From: Branchipolynoe longqiensis
Lineage: Eukaryota > Annelida > Polychaeta > Phyllodocida > Polynoidae
Assembly (NCBI GenBank): GCA_030323885.1
Contig: CM059202.1
Coordinates: forward strand, 47,758,849 to 47,822,848
Direction: 5' to 3'
Length of the DNA stretch: 64,000 nucleotides
The first letter of the stretch is position 1, and each line of letters opens with the position of its first letter. The notes beneath the pieces are model-generated. The model saw only the letters and a list, made by a program, of their open reading frames with translations, was not told the origin of the DNA and searched no databases. The position numbers and the translations under genes are program-made. Shown in pieces: positions 9,945 to 19,682 of the stretch.

Positions 9945-10210
9945 AGCATCAGTATGCCTCAACTTGGTTTATTACGAAACCTCTCTGCTCTCCGTGGCGT
10001 CAACAGTCAACTGACCCGCTCCCTAACTCGCCAGGTCCCATGTCGACTCTATAGGTGGGTGGAGGGGTGAGCTAGCCACACGCAGTAGAGGGCAGCCCAG
10101 GCGTGGTCTGCCTGGTGGCTAGTCTGCCACCACCTAGGGCAGTTCAGTGTAACTGCGTAGGTGTGCGGTATAGTCTCCGCCGCCACCGCGTGGTAGTGGG
10201 GCTCATGTAC
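9945..10210. repeat. R1 interspersed repeat
   Basis: About 260 bp shared with 21605-21870 and 28490-28757: 'GTCAACTGACCCGCTCCCTA', 'GAGCTAGCCACACGCAGTAG', 'GGCTAGTCTGCC' and 'GTGTAACTGCGTAGGTGTGC'. TTTATT near its left end on this strand would be AATAAA on the minus strand, so it could be an LTR or retroelement end in reverse. The family is not identified. Confidence 0.6.
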
Positions 10211-10214
10211 AGAC

Positions 10215-10500
10215 TACTACATATACATACACAGGGTATTTTAACAACCATACAGTGCGTAGCTTTTACAGGATCATGGTCACGGAAACCTGTGTCAGGA
10301 AAATATTGTGCCTTTAGTAGGCTTTCAAACCCACACTTCATGCTATTCCTGCGCTAGTATCCTAACAATTAAAGTAGCCTAACAATTAAATCCTATTATT
10401 ATAGTATGATGTGCTTCGTGATGCAATCACCCTGTCCACGCATACTTGTCTGTGACTCCTTGCCTGAGAAATCAGTGCAGACTACCAGCACAATAATATG
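10215..10500 (-). mobile_element. SINE2 copy (diverged head)
   Basis: 'ACCATACAGTGCGTAGC', 'GGATCATGGTCACGGAAACC', 'AAATATTGTGCC' and 'GCAATCACCCTGTCCACGC' place it in the SINE2 family in reverse orientation. The tRNA-like part is partly lost around 10340-10400. Confidence 0.6.
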
Positions 10501-10514
10501 CATATAATGGTTGT

Positions 10515-10866
10515 ATATTGGTTGGTTGTTGGAGTTTTACGTCCTGACAACATTTAAGGTCATATCAGGACAGGTCCCGACTTGTGACAGTGCGCACTCA
10601 TGGCAACGTTATAGTGCTGCCCCACTGGCAGACCAGACCACCAGCACCTTGCCCTGTTATCCCACTCAGTCACATTAATCTGACACTGATCCAACCAGTC
10701 CTTGGCCTATCCTAATAGTGCTGAGGGACTGGCTGGGAAATGGCAAGTATCAATTTTTAAGTCATTGGTTTGATCTGACCAGAGTTTGAACCCATGTGTT
10801 CGAATCCCACGATCTACTAAAACGGGAGACGGACGCTCAACTCATTTGGCTATCCCGTCTGGTACC
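10515..10866 (-). mobile_element. SINE1, near full length
   Basis: Minus-strand copy from the 3' end ('GGTTGTTGGAGTTTTACGTC') to the head ('CTCAACTCATTTGGCTATCC', 'CGTCTGGTACC'). The B-box region carries a short internal duplication ('GAACCCATGTGTTCGAATCC'). Confidence 0.8.
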
Positions 10867-11345
10867 AACGTGAGGCATTCGTATATTGCTACTGATTACT
10901 CCTGGGACAGACGTTAAACTCATCCGCGTGTGTCAGAGGTGTGTAATGAGGTTAGGTAGTCCCTTCCTAGTCCCAGTCACACCTACCCGGATCAGGGGCC
11001 GGGCGAGCCCCGGACCGTGATCCGGCGTGGTCCGTGGTGATCCGGGGTGATCCGTGGCTCATCCATGGCTGGTCCTTGGTGATCCTTGGTGATCCGTGGC
11101 TGGACCGGGGTTATGATTGCTAAAGTAACTAAGGAAACACTTATAGTGGATTTGAAAAGTGGTTGGTAACACAAGCCATTCACCAGATGCTACTGCGGTG
11201 AAGAAAGACAGGGACGGGGGGGCCTTACTTCATTACCTATGTCTCACAAGAAATACGCATGAGCGAAGTAATCAACAATCAACAATCAGCAACAGTCATG
11301 AATATTCCCGAAATGACGTACAAGTCCTGACAGACTGATTAGTGT
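10867..11345. repeat. Unassigned interval with a GTGATCCGTGG-type short array
   Basis: Bases 11015-11115 are a degenerate array of about 11 bp ('GTGATCCGTGG', 'GTGATCCGGGG', 'GTGATCCTTGG'). The rest (10870-11010 and 11115-11345) shows no gene or recognised repeat. Confidence 0.55.
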
Positions 11346-11350
11346 TACGA

Positions 11351-11665
11351 CTGGGTGCAGTGGCCCAATTGGTAGAGCGCAGGCTTCCATTGCGGAAGGT
11401 TAGGAGGTTAGCCTAGATACTTGTCGCCACCTGATACTTGTTGCTCCCTAGCCTGGTGCTCGGCATTACTATGATTGGGCAAGGAATGGTTCGCTCAGTG
11501 TTAGGTATTAATGTGAATGAGTGGGATAGCGGGGCATTGTTCTGGCGGCCTGGTCTCCCGGTGGGGAAATACTAAAAAGTCACCATAAGCATGCACTGTC
11601 TCAAGTCGCTACCTGTACTGATATGACCTTAGATGTTCCTAGGACGTGAACCAATAACAAACAGC
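11351..11665 (+). mobile_element. SINE1 copy with variant tRNA-like head
   Basis: The head is 'GTGCAGTGGCCCAATTGGTA' plus 'GAGCGCAGGCTTCC', different from the GATGGCCGAATGAG head. The B-box region is disrupted ('GGAGGTTAGCCTAG'). The body is standard ('GGTGGGGAAATACTAAAAAG', 'CTGATATGACCTTAGATGTT'). Confidence 0.7.
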
Positions 11666-11824
11666 AGACAATAACGATAAGTGTGACTGAAGCTGTGACC
11701 TGGCGTGTATTCAAGCCGGAACTAGGGTGAGTGTTCCTTCAAACCGCATCAGTAAAGCGGCACAGTTAAATGAAAGCGCAACACATTCCCCAAAGCAAAG
11801 CACCTGTATTCATTCCATCCTCCA

Positions 11825-13040
11825 TATCCTCACTCTCCCTGTCACTCTCCGCATCACTCTCTCCGTGTCACTCTCCGTGTCACTCTCTGCGTCACTCCAT
11901 GTGTCACACTCTGCATCACTCTCTCCATGTCACTCTCTGTGCCACACTATCCATGTCACTCTCTGTGTCACACTATCCATGTCACTCTCTGCATCCCACT
12001 CTCTGTGTCAGTCTCTGCGTCACTCTCTGTGTGTCACTCTCCGTGTCACTCTCCCCATGTCACTCTCTGCATCACTCTCTCGATGTCACTCTCTGTGTCA
12101 CACTATCCATGTCACTCTCTGCATCACACTCTCTGTGTCAGTCTCTGCGTCACTCTCTCCGTGTCACTCTCTGTGTCACTCTCCCCGTGTCACTCTCTGC
12201 ATCACTCTCTCCATGTCACTCTGCATCACACTCTCCATGTCACTCTCTCCATATCACTCTCTGCATCACTCTCTCCGTGGCACGCTCCCCATGTCACTCT
12301 CTCTGTCACTCTCTCCCTGTCACTCTCTGCGTCACTCTCTCCGTGTCACTCTCTGCATCACTCTCCATGTCACTCTCTGCTTCACTCTCTCTGTGTCACT
12401 CTCTGCGTCACTCTCTCCATGTCACTCTCTGCGTCACTCTCCCCATGTCACTCTCTGCGTCACTCTCCATGTCACACTCTGTGTCAGTCTATCCATATCA
12501 CTCTATCCATATCACTCTATCCATGTCACTCTATCCATGCCACTCTATCAGTGTCACACTCCACGTCATCCTCCTGGTCACGTTCTGTGTACATTTCTGT
12601 GTCACTCTAGATGTCACTCTCCATGTCACTCTCCTTGTCACTTTCCATGTCACACTCCATGTCACTCGCGGTGTCACTTATGGGGCCACTTCCGGTGTCA
12701 GTTTCGATTTCACTTCCGGTGTCACTTCCCGATGGCTCTTCCCAGTGTGTGTCACTTCTGGTGTCACCCCTGGTGATATTTCTGGTGTCAGTCCTGGTGT
12801 CACTCCTAGTGTCACTCCTGGTGTCACTCTCGGTGTAACTCCCGGTGTCATTTCTGGTGTCATTTCTGTTGTCACGCCTAGTGTCACTCACGGGGTCACT
12901 CCCGATGTCACTCCTGGTTCAGTCCTGGTGTCAGTTTTGACATTACTCTCCGGTACCTTTTCCATTGACATTTCCCAGGTCATCCTCGGCTTCCTTTCGG
13001 GGGTCACTTCCGGGGTCACTTCCGGGGTCACAACTGGTGG
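11825..13040. repeat. CACTCTC/GTCACT minisatellite, two sub-domains
   Basis: Bases 11830-12600 are built of GTCACTCTC with variable inserts (CATGTCACTCTCTG, CGTGTCACTCTC). From about 12660 to 13040 the unit becomes GTCACT(T/C)C(C/T)GGT. All forward frames stay open for hundreds of codons because the unit avoids stops. The translated products are low-complexity Cys/His/Ser repeats without start context or domains, so no gene is called. A related array lies at 19683-20163 and 26581-27050. Confidence 0.85.
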
Positions 13041-13154
13041 TCATCCTCCAATGGATCCTTACTTTGCTTGCACGGTGGCTCCCCCTTAGCACCCGTTCTA
13101 TTCAGAAATGTAAACAAGATTTGTGAACTAACCCAAACAGAGGAATGAATACGT

Positions 13155-13490
13155 GGTTGGTTGGTTGTTGGAGTTTTATGTCCTGGCAACATCTAAGGTC
13201 ATATCAGGATCGGTACTGACTTGTGACAGTGCACACTCATGGCAACGTTATACTGCTACCCCACTGTGAAATCAGGCCACCAGCACCATGATCCAATATC
13301 CCACTCAGTCACATTATCCTGACACTTAGCTAACCAGTCCTTGCTCCATCCTATTAATGCCAAGCGCCAGGCTGGAAGCGACAACTATAAATTTGATAAG
13401 TCATTTGTTTGACTCGACCAGGAACCAAACTCCTGACCTCCCCCGCACGCGAAGCCTGCGCTCTACCGACTCGGCAACTTCGCCCGGTGG
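13155..13490 (-). mobile_element. SINE1 (variant head)
   Basis: A complete minus-strand body plus head ('GAAGTTGCCGAGTCGGTAGA', 'GCGCAGGCTTCGCG' on the minus strand). It is followed at 13510-13580 by a forward SINE1 3' end ('CCCGTCCTGATATGACCTTA'). Confidence 0.8.
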
Positions 13491-13715
13491 AATGAATACA
13501 CAGCTTCTTCTACCATTACCCCCGTCCTGATATGACCTTAGATGCTGCGAGGACGTACAACTCCAACAACCAAACTGGCTGTGGGCAACCATTTGAATTC
13601 GGAAAAATTGTGCGTGTGAGGGAAATCAATGACCACTCCACTCGGTTGCTATGGTAACGTGATAGTCTGCACTCACCTCTTAAGCAAGGAGATGCCTACA
13701 CACGTACGCATCGTA

Positions 13716-13805
13716 CCAGATGGGGTGGCGGAATGAGTTGAGCGTCCGTCTCCCCTGTTGATAGATCGTGGGATTCGAACCCATGGGTTAGAACCCTGTG
13801 TAATA
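13716..13805 (+). mobile_element. SINE1 head fragment
   Basis: 'CAGATGGGGTGGCGGAATGA', 'GTTGAGCGTCCGTCTCCCC' and a duplicated B-box region ('GATTCGAACCCATGGG') are tRNA-like head sequence. The body is missing. Confidence 0.65.
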
Positions 13806-14679
13806 TGTCAGGACTCGGCCGTCAGAACCCCAAACATTTCTATGCTCCACAGGTGTGTTCTGACAGCTGTCAGTCAGTCCCCACCTGTACTTACTCTCTA
13901 CAACTCATAAGGAAGAAAGGAAGACAAGTCACACAAGATTGACAATGAAGATGTTGTGCTTTATTGGCATCAACTCCTGTTCACCTACTGGCGACTTATC
14001 ACCCTTACTCCTTACCAACTGCCCACACAGATCCTCATGACTCTTGCTGGTGTATATCAGAATCAGTGCCTATAGCCCATTGAACCTGAGTGCAATGGTT
14101 GTTGTACACACCTCAGTGTCTTTGGAATAGATCTTGTTCGTTTGAGTGTAGAAAGTGGAGAGAGCCTCCTGTGGGATCTGTGTGTCAGGTATAAGGAATG
14201 ATCTGTGTGTCAGGTATAAAGAGGCTCACACAGCCAGCCAATCAAACACCCTCTACAGCCTGGGTGTGCAACACCCTAATAGGGGGCAGCTGTCACTCAA
14301 CCCCAGCTGCAGGTGGTGTCCATAATGTGTGCAGGATGGCTGGGTGTGCTTGTCCATCGGTCCCGTGGTAACAGGTAGTTGCAGACAGTCGCAACAAACA
14401 TATACCAATGCTCCTCTCCTTCAATGACACTCTTTCTGGTGCAGGAATGGAACATTTCAATAATAATTAACTGTCTCTTAAGTATGAACATCAGATCACA
14501 TACTCGGTCGCTATGTGTTATCACATTTTCCACATAGGTGCTTATGTCACAAAGCGAGTCGGAGACCCATTGCTTCTCTGTTCGATAATCATGGTCCCCA
14601 CTCCGTCACCCGAGAATAATAATGTTCTTTGCCAATATATAAATCCAAACTGAAAATCCGTATATTTTTACACCTGGTC
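13806..14679. other. Unassigned interval
   Basis: A short direct repeat ('GATCTGTGTGTCAGGTATAA' at about 14177 and 14201) is visible. ORFs here are short and show no recognisable domain. An LTR or another repeat cannot be excluded. Confidence 0.35.
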
Positions 14680-14769
14680 GAATAAAATCAATGTCTTAAG
14701 AATTGATACTTGTAGCTTCCTAAACAGGTGCTCGGCATTATTAGGATAGTGTAAGGACTGGTTGACTCA

Positions 14770-15539
14770 ATCAATCAATCAATAGTTCCATCCTCTAGTC
14801 GAGGGTTGGATGCAATGGTTCTCCACTTGTCCCGATGTTGTGCTGTTCTGATAGACTGTGAATAATTCAAGCCTGTCCACTGTGAAATATTTGTAAACCA
14901 TGATGTTCTTGGTCTCCCTCTCCCTCTGCTGCCATTCACCTTCCCTTCCAACAATGTACGGTATATTGAACTCTGACGAATGATGTGGCCAAAATAAATA
15001 AGTTTCTTTGTCTGTATAGTGGCAAACAAGCTTTTCTTATTTTTAATTTTTCTGAGAACTTCTTTGTTGGTGATCTTCTTTGTCCATGATATTTTCATCA
15101 TCCTTCGATAAGTCCACATCTCAAATGCTGCTAAACGTTTGTACATTTTCTTAGAGATTGTCCATGTCTCTGCCCCATACATTAGAGTAGACCACACATA
15201 ACACTGAAGAATACGCTTCCTTGTTTGTATTAATATCTTACTTGATGTTAACACTCTATACATTTTGGAGAATGTTGTTCGGGCTATTGTTATCCTTCTT
15301 TTAATTTCTTCCTCACATCTCCCATCATTTGTAATCTTTTGTCCGAGATATATGAATTCGGATACTTGTTCTATGTTTGTGCCATCTATGGTTATATTGA
15401 CATTTGGTTTATCTGTCTTTTTACTTATAACCATTGTTTTGGTCTTCCTGGCATTCATCTTCATGTTGAATAGTATTCCAGCTTTATTGATTCTATTCAC
15501 TATATCTTGTAGGTTTTTCTCACTGTCTGCTAGTATTAC
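14770..15539 (-). mobile_element. LINE-1x: 5'-truncated non-LTR retrotransposon with (TTGA)n tail
   Basis: A reverse-strand insertion bounded by the 13-bp TSD ACTGGTTGACTCA. Its 3' end, at the low-coordinate side, is a short (TTGA)n run instead of poly(A). It is 5' truncated, which is usual for target-primed reverse transcription, and keeps only the C-terminal coding part. Copies with the same end lie at 18559-19071 and 25553-25971. A more distant relative is at 55752-56215. Confidence 0.9.
14775..15500 (-). CDS. C-terminal fragment of LINE endonuclease/reverse transcriptase ORF
   Basis: This 241-residue frame is the C-terminal part of a non-LTR retrotransposon ORF2. In the intact family this polyprotein nicks DNA and reverse-transcribes the element RNA in the nucleus. 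The palm motifs (including the YADD box) are absent because the element is 5' truncated. What remains starts at the region just after the palm ('EFIYLGQKIT', about residue 48) and runs into the thumb/C-terminal region. The motifs 'LMYGAETW', 'YRRMMKISW', 'YFGHIIR' and 'GRGRPRTSW' are typical of the C-terminus of many invertebrate LINE ORF2 proteins. The methionine is simply the first ATG; reading continues openly towards the truncation point near 15539. The frame is uninterrupted, suggesting a young insertion, but it cannot be functional alone. I do not assign a clade. Confidence 0.85.
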   Translation of the reverse strand: MNRINKAGILFNMKMNARKTKTMVISKKTDKPNVNITIDGTNIEQVSEFIYLGQKITNDGRCEEEIKRRITIARTTFSKMYRVLTSSKILIQTRKRILQCYVWSTLMYGAETWTISKKMYKRLAAFEMWTYRRMMKISWTKKITNKEVLRKIKNKKSLFATIQTKKLIYFGHIIRQSSIYRTLLEGKVNGSRGRGRPRTSWFTNISQWTGLNYSQSIRTAQHRDKWRTIASNPRLEDGTID

Positions 15540-15699
15540 ACTGGTTGACTCAGTGTCCGGATAATACGACTGAGGGGGATATTACGTCACAGCGCTGGCG
15601 GCCTGGTCTTCCAGTGGGGCAGCACTATTAAGTTGTACCCATCCTGATATGACCGCCAGGACATAAATCTCCAGGAAACAACCAACTATAAGCATAGAT

Positions 15700-16041
15700 G
15701 GGGTGATGACATCGGGGAGCCTAGGTGGTGTAATGGTTAGGCCACTAACTAACCTCAGAATGGTAGGAGTGTGGGGTTGAAACCCAATGTAGGTGTAATA
15801 TTTCACATTTTCATCCCCCCCCCCCACAACACGGGGTTTCCGAGACCTGGATCATGTACAAGCTATGCGCTGTATGGTTATTGAACTTACCCTATAAGTG
15901 CATTGCCTATATCTATATAATTGTAAGCATTTAATGACTTATGGGCTTAAATCATTTAAGAGACTTACAATTCCAGGGGGACCAGTGTAGTAGTCTGCAC
16001 TGATCTCTCAGGGAAGTGTGTGGATATGGTGGGTGTGGATA
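15700..16041 (+). mobile_element. SINE2, interrupted at its distal end by LINE-3
   Basis: The head 'GGGAGCCTAGGTGGTGTAAT' plus 'GGTTAG' and B-box 'GGGTTGAAACCC' is followed by 'TTTCACATTTTCATC' and a C run (15818-15830). The long distal part is 'GGATCATGTACAAGCTATGC', 'GACTTACAATTCCAGGGGG' and 'CTGCACTGATCTCTCAGGG'. The next SINE2 head begins right after the LINE-3 insertion, so SINE2 units appear in tandem here. Confidence 0.75.
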
Positions 16042-16794
16042 TGCAGGTATTGCAATACCTCAGGGAGGTTAACGCCCCTGCCCTGCAGAGTTGTAAACCA
16101 CTGCCTTGTGGTACAGGTTCTTGACAGAACCGAAGGCTAAGGGAGCAAACCCTGAACAGATTGATTGATTGGTGGTTGCTTTACGCCATGTCGGCAGCAT
16201 AGGCCATATTCACAGAAAACCATGTCACTGTGGTAGCATCAAGGGCGGTTGGAACTGCCAACATCTCCCGACCAGCCACTGCAGGGACAAATAATTTTGT
16301 GCCTGTCTGGACATGTTCTTGCTGTTGTGAAACCTCTATTTGCTCCCTGCAAAAGCCAGCAGCACTTCAACACTTTTGCAGACAGCTTTCATTAAATGGT
16401 GAAAAAGCTGCATGCCTTCATGATGCAACATCTGCGTTCAATCAGAGGCTAACCTGTAAGGACAAAGTGACAAATATGGAAATACTCAAATGGATGGGGC
16501 TGCCCTCTATGGAAGATCTTCTGATCAAAAAGGATCTCCGGTGGACTGGACACCTCATGAGGATGTCATCAGACAGGCTTCCAAAGCAGATCCTCTACTC
16601 TCAACTGTCTTCTGGTTACAGAAAGAGAGGGTGCCCTCATCTCCGGTTCAAGGATACCATGAAGAGAAACCTGAAGTTGAGAGACATTAAGACCGACTCG
16701 TGGACGCAACTCTCACAGCAGAGAGCTAAATGGAGAGCGGCAGTCAAGTAATGAAAGCAGTCTTTGTCGCATCGCGACCAACAGCATGATGATG
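16042..16794 (+). mobile_element. LINE-3 derivative (about 750 bp) with (ATG)n tail
   Basis: Flanked by GTGGATA on both sides (16035-16041 and 16795-16801), it interrupts a SINE2. The 5' end 'TGCAGGTATTGCAATACCTC' is shared with short copies at 20511, 27395, 36369 (reverse) and 41466. The 3' end (GACAGCATGATGATG, an ATG repeat tail) is shared too. This copy keeps about 300 bp of coding sequence missing from the short ones. A 55-bp insert at about 16147-16202 carries 'ATTGATTGATTGGTGGTTGC' and 'TTTACGCCATGTCGGCAGC'; its relative lies reversed at 43955-44015. Confidence 0.75.
16395..16751 (+). pseudogene. Remnant of LINE ORF2 C-terminus
   Basis: About 118 residues ending in a stop at 16749-16751. 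The pattern 'EILKWMGLPSMEDLL', 'RWTGHLMRMSSDRLPKQIL', 'RGCPHLRFKDTMKRNL' and a final 'QRAKWRAAVK' matches the extreme C-terminus of non-LTR retrotransposon reverse transcriptases (GH..RM, R.PK, K..L, W..). There is no RT palm. The open frame upstream to 16230 is the unrelated 5' part of the element and is probably not coding. It is a relic kept within a non-autonomous derivative. Confidence 0.7.
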
Positions 16795-16795
16795 G

Positions 16796-16918
16796 TGGAT
16801 AGGGTGATGACATCAGGGAGACTGGGTGGTGTAATGGTTAGCACACTACCCTGGAATGCAAGAGGTGTGAGTTCGAATCCTGCAATATTTCCTGTTTACA
16901 CCCCCCCACCCCCCACGC
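16796..16918 (+). mobile_element. SINE2 head-proximal fragment
   Basis: 'GGGTGATGACATCAGGGAGA', 'GGTGGTGTAATGGTTAGCAC', the B-box 'GAGTTCGAATCCTG' and 'CAATATTTCCTG' place it in SINE2. It breaks off in a C-rich run. Confidence 0.75.
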
Positions 16919-16924
16919 CGGTGC

Positions 16925-17135
16925 TTTTAGTTGGGTTTTGTTGTTGACTTTATAGTGCTGCCCCACTGGGAAACCATACCTACTGCCGGCACGATGACCC
17001 GATATCCCACTCAGACACATTCAGGTCATGATGCCGACGGCCTGGTCTCCCAGTGCGGCAGCACTATAAAGTCGCCATCAGCGCACACCCATTACAAGTC
17101 CTGGTATCACCTTAGATGTTGCTATGGCGTAAAAC
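16925..17135. mobile_element. SINE1 fold-back: reverse fragment then forward fragment
   Basis: Bases 16938-17025 are minus-strand SINE1 ('GACTTTATAGTGCTGCCCCA'). Bases 17025-17135 are plus-strand SINE1 ('GGTCATGATGCCGACGGCCT', 'CAGCACTATAAAGTCGCCAT'). The two pieces share complementary sequence and could form a hairpin. Confidence 0.75.
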
Positions 17136-17364
17136 CCAAAGAAACAATGGACATTGCGCTAAGCGGGCAGCTTAACCGTTAGTCCATCCGGTCTGGGACA
17201 GCGCTATGAAAGCGGCGGGCACTGCACAGCTCGGTCAACTAGTCGGGGCTGTGCTGCTCGTGCGTAGAAGCAGTGTGAAGAGGAGTTTGTGGCTTGGGTA
17301 GTGTGGGTCCTTGGAGAGCGTCAGGCAAGGAGTCTGGTCTGGGCAATAGGGCGGGTGCTGCATT
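17136..17364. other. No recognised feature
   Basis: A short mixed-composition stretch leading into the purine tract. No repeat or gene is recognised. Confidence 0.35.
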
Positions 17365-18030
17365 TTGATGGGAAAAGAGGGGGGTAGGGATGGGGGAGGG
17401 GGACGGGGGTGCGGGGAGGAGGGAGGTTAGGGGAGGGGGTAGATGGAGGGGAGGGGGATGGGAGGGGGTAAGAGGGAGGGGAGGGGGTGAGGGTAGGGGG
17501 TAGAGTAGAGGAGGGGGGAGGCGGGGAGGGGTAGAAGGTAAGAGGAGGGGAGAAAGAGGTAGAAGGGGACAGGGGAGGAGGGGAGGAGGGGTGAAAGGGG
17601 GTAGAGAGGAGCGGCGGGAAGATGAGAGGGAAGTAGACATGGAAGGGGAAGGGAGGAGAGGGCAGGAGCGGGAAGAGAGGAAGGGGAGGAGAGAGAAGAA
17701 AGGGCGGAGAGGTAGGAGAGGTAGGGGAGATGGGAGGAAAGAGGGGAGGAGAGGAGGGGGGTGGGAGTGGAGAGGGGAGGAGAGAGCGGAGGGGAGACGA
17801 AAAAGAGGAAAGAGAGCGGAGGAAAGGGGTGGAGAAGGGATGAGAGAGGAGAGAGAGGGTGGAGATGGGAGGAGAGCGGGTAGGAGAGAGGGCGGAGAGG
17901 AGAGAGAGAAGGGAGCAGAGAGGAAAGGGTGGGGATGAGAGAGGGAGGGAGGAGAGGGAGAGAGGAGAGAGGCGGAGAGGAGAGAAAGAGAAGGGAGCAG
18001 AGAGGGGTGGGAGGAGAGAGATGTTCGCGT
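17365..18030. repeat. Long polypurine tract (GGGGA/GGAGAGA)
   Basis: About 660 bp almost wholly G and A on this strand, mixing GGGGAGG and GGAGAGA units. Open frames on both strands here (Arg/Glu/Gly or Pro/Ser/Leu) are compositional. Polypurine mirror tracts can adopt triplex structures; that is general knowledge and is not shown here. Confidence 0.85.
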
Positions 18031-18053
18031 TGTCTAACACAAGGACTCACTTT

Positions 18054-18547
18054 ATGTAGCAGTCACACTACGACGACAAGGGGCGACGACAGCCCAGCGA
18101 CAGCGACTTCTGGTCTGTCGTCGAGTGTCGTCGGGTGTCGCGGAGGTGCCGCGGAGGTGTCTCCCCGACACCTCCGCGTCACCTCCATTTTCTCTACTGT
18201 CGTCGACTGTCGCCTGATTGTCGTCGGCGTTTTGGACATGTTGAAAAACTTCGACGACAGGCGTGCTGGGGGGAGGGGGGGGGGGAGCGATGGAGTGAGT
18301 GAAAACGAGTCGAGCCCAATAAACTGAAGACCCACTTGAAATGAACTCACCCGGCCAGTCAGGCTGTGGTAATCCCTACAAGTTGTCTAAAGTGTTCCCC
18401 CACCCCAATATTTTGAGGGCGAGTCTGCAGTGCTTCAGGCAGATGACTCCAGGTGGCGCCACGAGTGTGGTTCACCGGAACGGGAGGAGTTTAGAAATAG
18501 GAAATACTAACTATATTTGTTGTTTATATTCATATAATGGAATATAT
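18054..18547. other. GC-rich GTCGTC-rich stretch, possible decayed T1-like element
   Basis: Starts 'AGTCACACTACGACGACAAG', reminiscent of the T1 terminus TGTCACACTA, and is rich in GTCG(T/A)C with an inner inverted pair ('GGAGGTGTCTCCCC' and 'GACACCTCCGCGTCACCTCC'). No matching right terminus is evident. Bases 18340-18547 are unassigned. Confidence 0.35.
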
Positions 18548-18558
18548 AGGTAATTATT

Positions 18559-19071
18559 AATTAAAAGAAGGATAACAATAGCCCGAACAACATTCTCCAA
18601 AATGTATAGAGTGTTAACATCAAGTAAGATATTAATACAAACAAGGAAGCGTATTCTTCAGTGTTATGTGTGGTCTACTCTAATGTATGGGGCTGAGAAA
18701 TGTACAAACGTTTAGCAGCATTTGAGATGTGGACTTATCGAAGGATGATGAAAATATCATGGACAAAGATCACCAACAAAGAAGTTCTCAGAAAAATTAA
18801 AAATAAGAAAAGCTTTTTTGCCACTATACAGACAAAGAAACTTATTTATTTTGGCCACATCATTCGTCAGAGTTCAATATACCGTACATTGTTGGAAGGG
18901 AAGGTGAATGGCAGCAGAGGGAGAGGGAGACCAAGAACATCATGGCTTACAAATATTTCACAGTGGACAGGCTTGAATTATTCACAGTCTATCAGAACAG
19001 CACACCATCGGGACAAGTGGAGAACCATTGCATCCAACCCTCGACTAGAGGACGGAACTATTGATTGATTG
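18559..19071 (+). mobile_element. LINE-1x, 5'-truncated copy with 11-bp TSD
   Basis: AGGTAATTATT is duplicated at 18548-18558 and 19072-19082. The element starts within the coding region ('AAGGATAACAATAGCCCG') and ends with (TTGA)n. Relative to the copy at 25553 it lacks about 18 bp around 18694, which shifts the frame. Confidence 0.88.
18700..19068 (+). pseudogene. LINE ORF2 C-terminal fragment (frame broken upstream)
   Basis: 122 residues starting 'MYKRLAAFEMWTYRRMMKI' and ending 'NPRLEDGTID', nearly identical to the C-terminal half of the frame at 14775-15500. A lysine codon is missing in 'SWTKITNKE' (the other copies read 'SWTKKITNKE'). A small deletion at about 18694 separates it from the upstream coding part (18560-18690). 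The start codon is internal to the ancestral ORF. It has no catalytic residues and is a truncated relic. Confidence 0.8.
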
Positions 19072-19085
19072 AGGTAATTATTCAA

Positions 19086-19185
19086 GTATTGCATGCATAC
19101 TACCATACTACCATAGTACCATACTACCAGACTACCATATTTCCATACTACCATACTACCATACTACCATACTACCATTACATCG
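19086..19185. repeat. CATACTAC short tandem array
   Basis: A degenerate unit of about 10 bp (CATACTACCA). The same array is at 25985-26079 in the second copy. Confidence 0.85.
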
Positions 19186-19189
19186 CAAT

Positions 19190-19682
19190 GAAATATCAGG
19201 TCATGGTACAGGCGGCCTGGTTTTCCAGTGGCACAGCACTATAAAGTTGCCAAGAGTGTGCACTGTCACAAGCCGGTACCCATCCTGATATGACCTTAGA
19301 TGTTAACAGGACATAAAACCCTAACAAAGAAACATTTGATGTAATTTTTGTTTTCCTACCGAGAGAGCGGATTTTGTAAACAACGCAGAATACACATCGC
19401 CATGTAATAGAGTATATCACTAGAATAGGGAACTTTTAGTGGCGTAATATGATTTATCTATATATATATTTGTTTCTTTTATATATATTCTTCTTCTTGG
19501 TTGTGCATTGGTGGCGATGATGACTGCAGAGCTCGTCGATGATCTATGAGTCCAATTTGTGCTCAGAATGTGCGGTGGCACGTTCGACATGTGTGTGTAG
19601 CTGCAGTCAGTGATTCTGGTTGGTGAAAAAGAGTCTATCCTCTGTTGATGTTTTTACTGAACTTGAGATATATGATCAGTTT
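19190..19682 (+). mobile_element. SINE1 3' fragment (19190-19320) and unassigned flank
   Basis: 'ATATCAGGTCATGGTACAGG', 'CAGTGGCACAGCACTATAAA' and 'TCCTGATATGACCTTAGATG' are SINE1 3' sequence. Bases 19321-19682 hold no recognised feature beyond a TATA microsatellite near 19458-19490. Confidence 0.7.

Larger units (their letters stand above)
14680..15672 (+). mobile_element. SINE1 split by a LINE insertion
   Basis: Forward SINE1 body at 14680-14769 ('AATTGATACTTGTAGCTTCC', 'GTGTAAGGACTGGTTGACTC') resumes at 15540 ('ACTGGTTGACTCAGTGTCCG') and runs to about 15672. The 13-bp ACTGGTTGACTCA is duplicated at 14757-14769 and 15540-15552, the target-site duplication of the LINE between. Confidence 0.85.

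Noticed and set aside
11727..13089. Overlapping ORFs of 349, 439 and 227 codons as a Cys/His/Ser-rich protein gene
   Set aside because: They are open in all frames of a stop-poor minisatellite. There is no domain, signal peptide, consistent start or conservation of one frame over the others.
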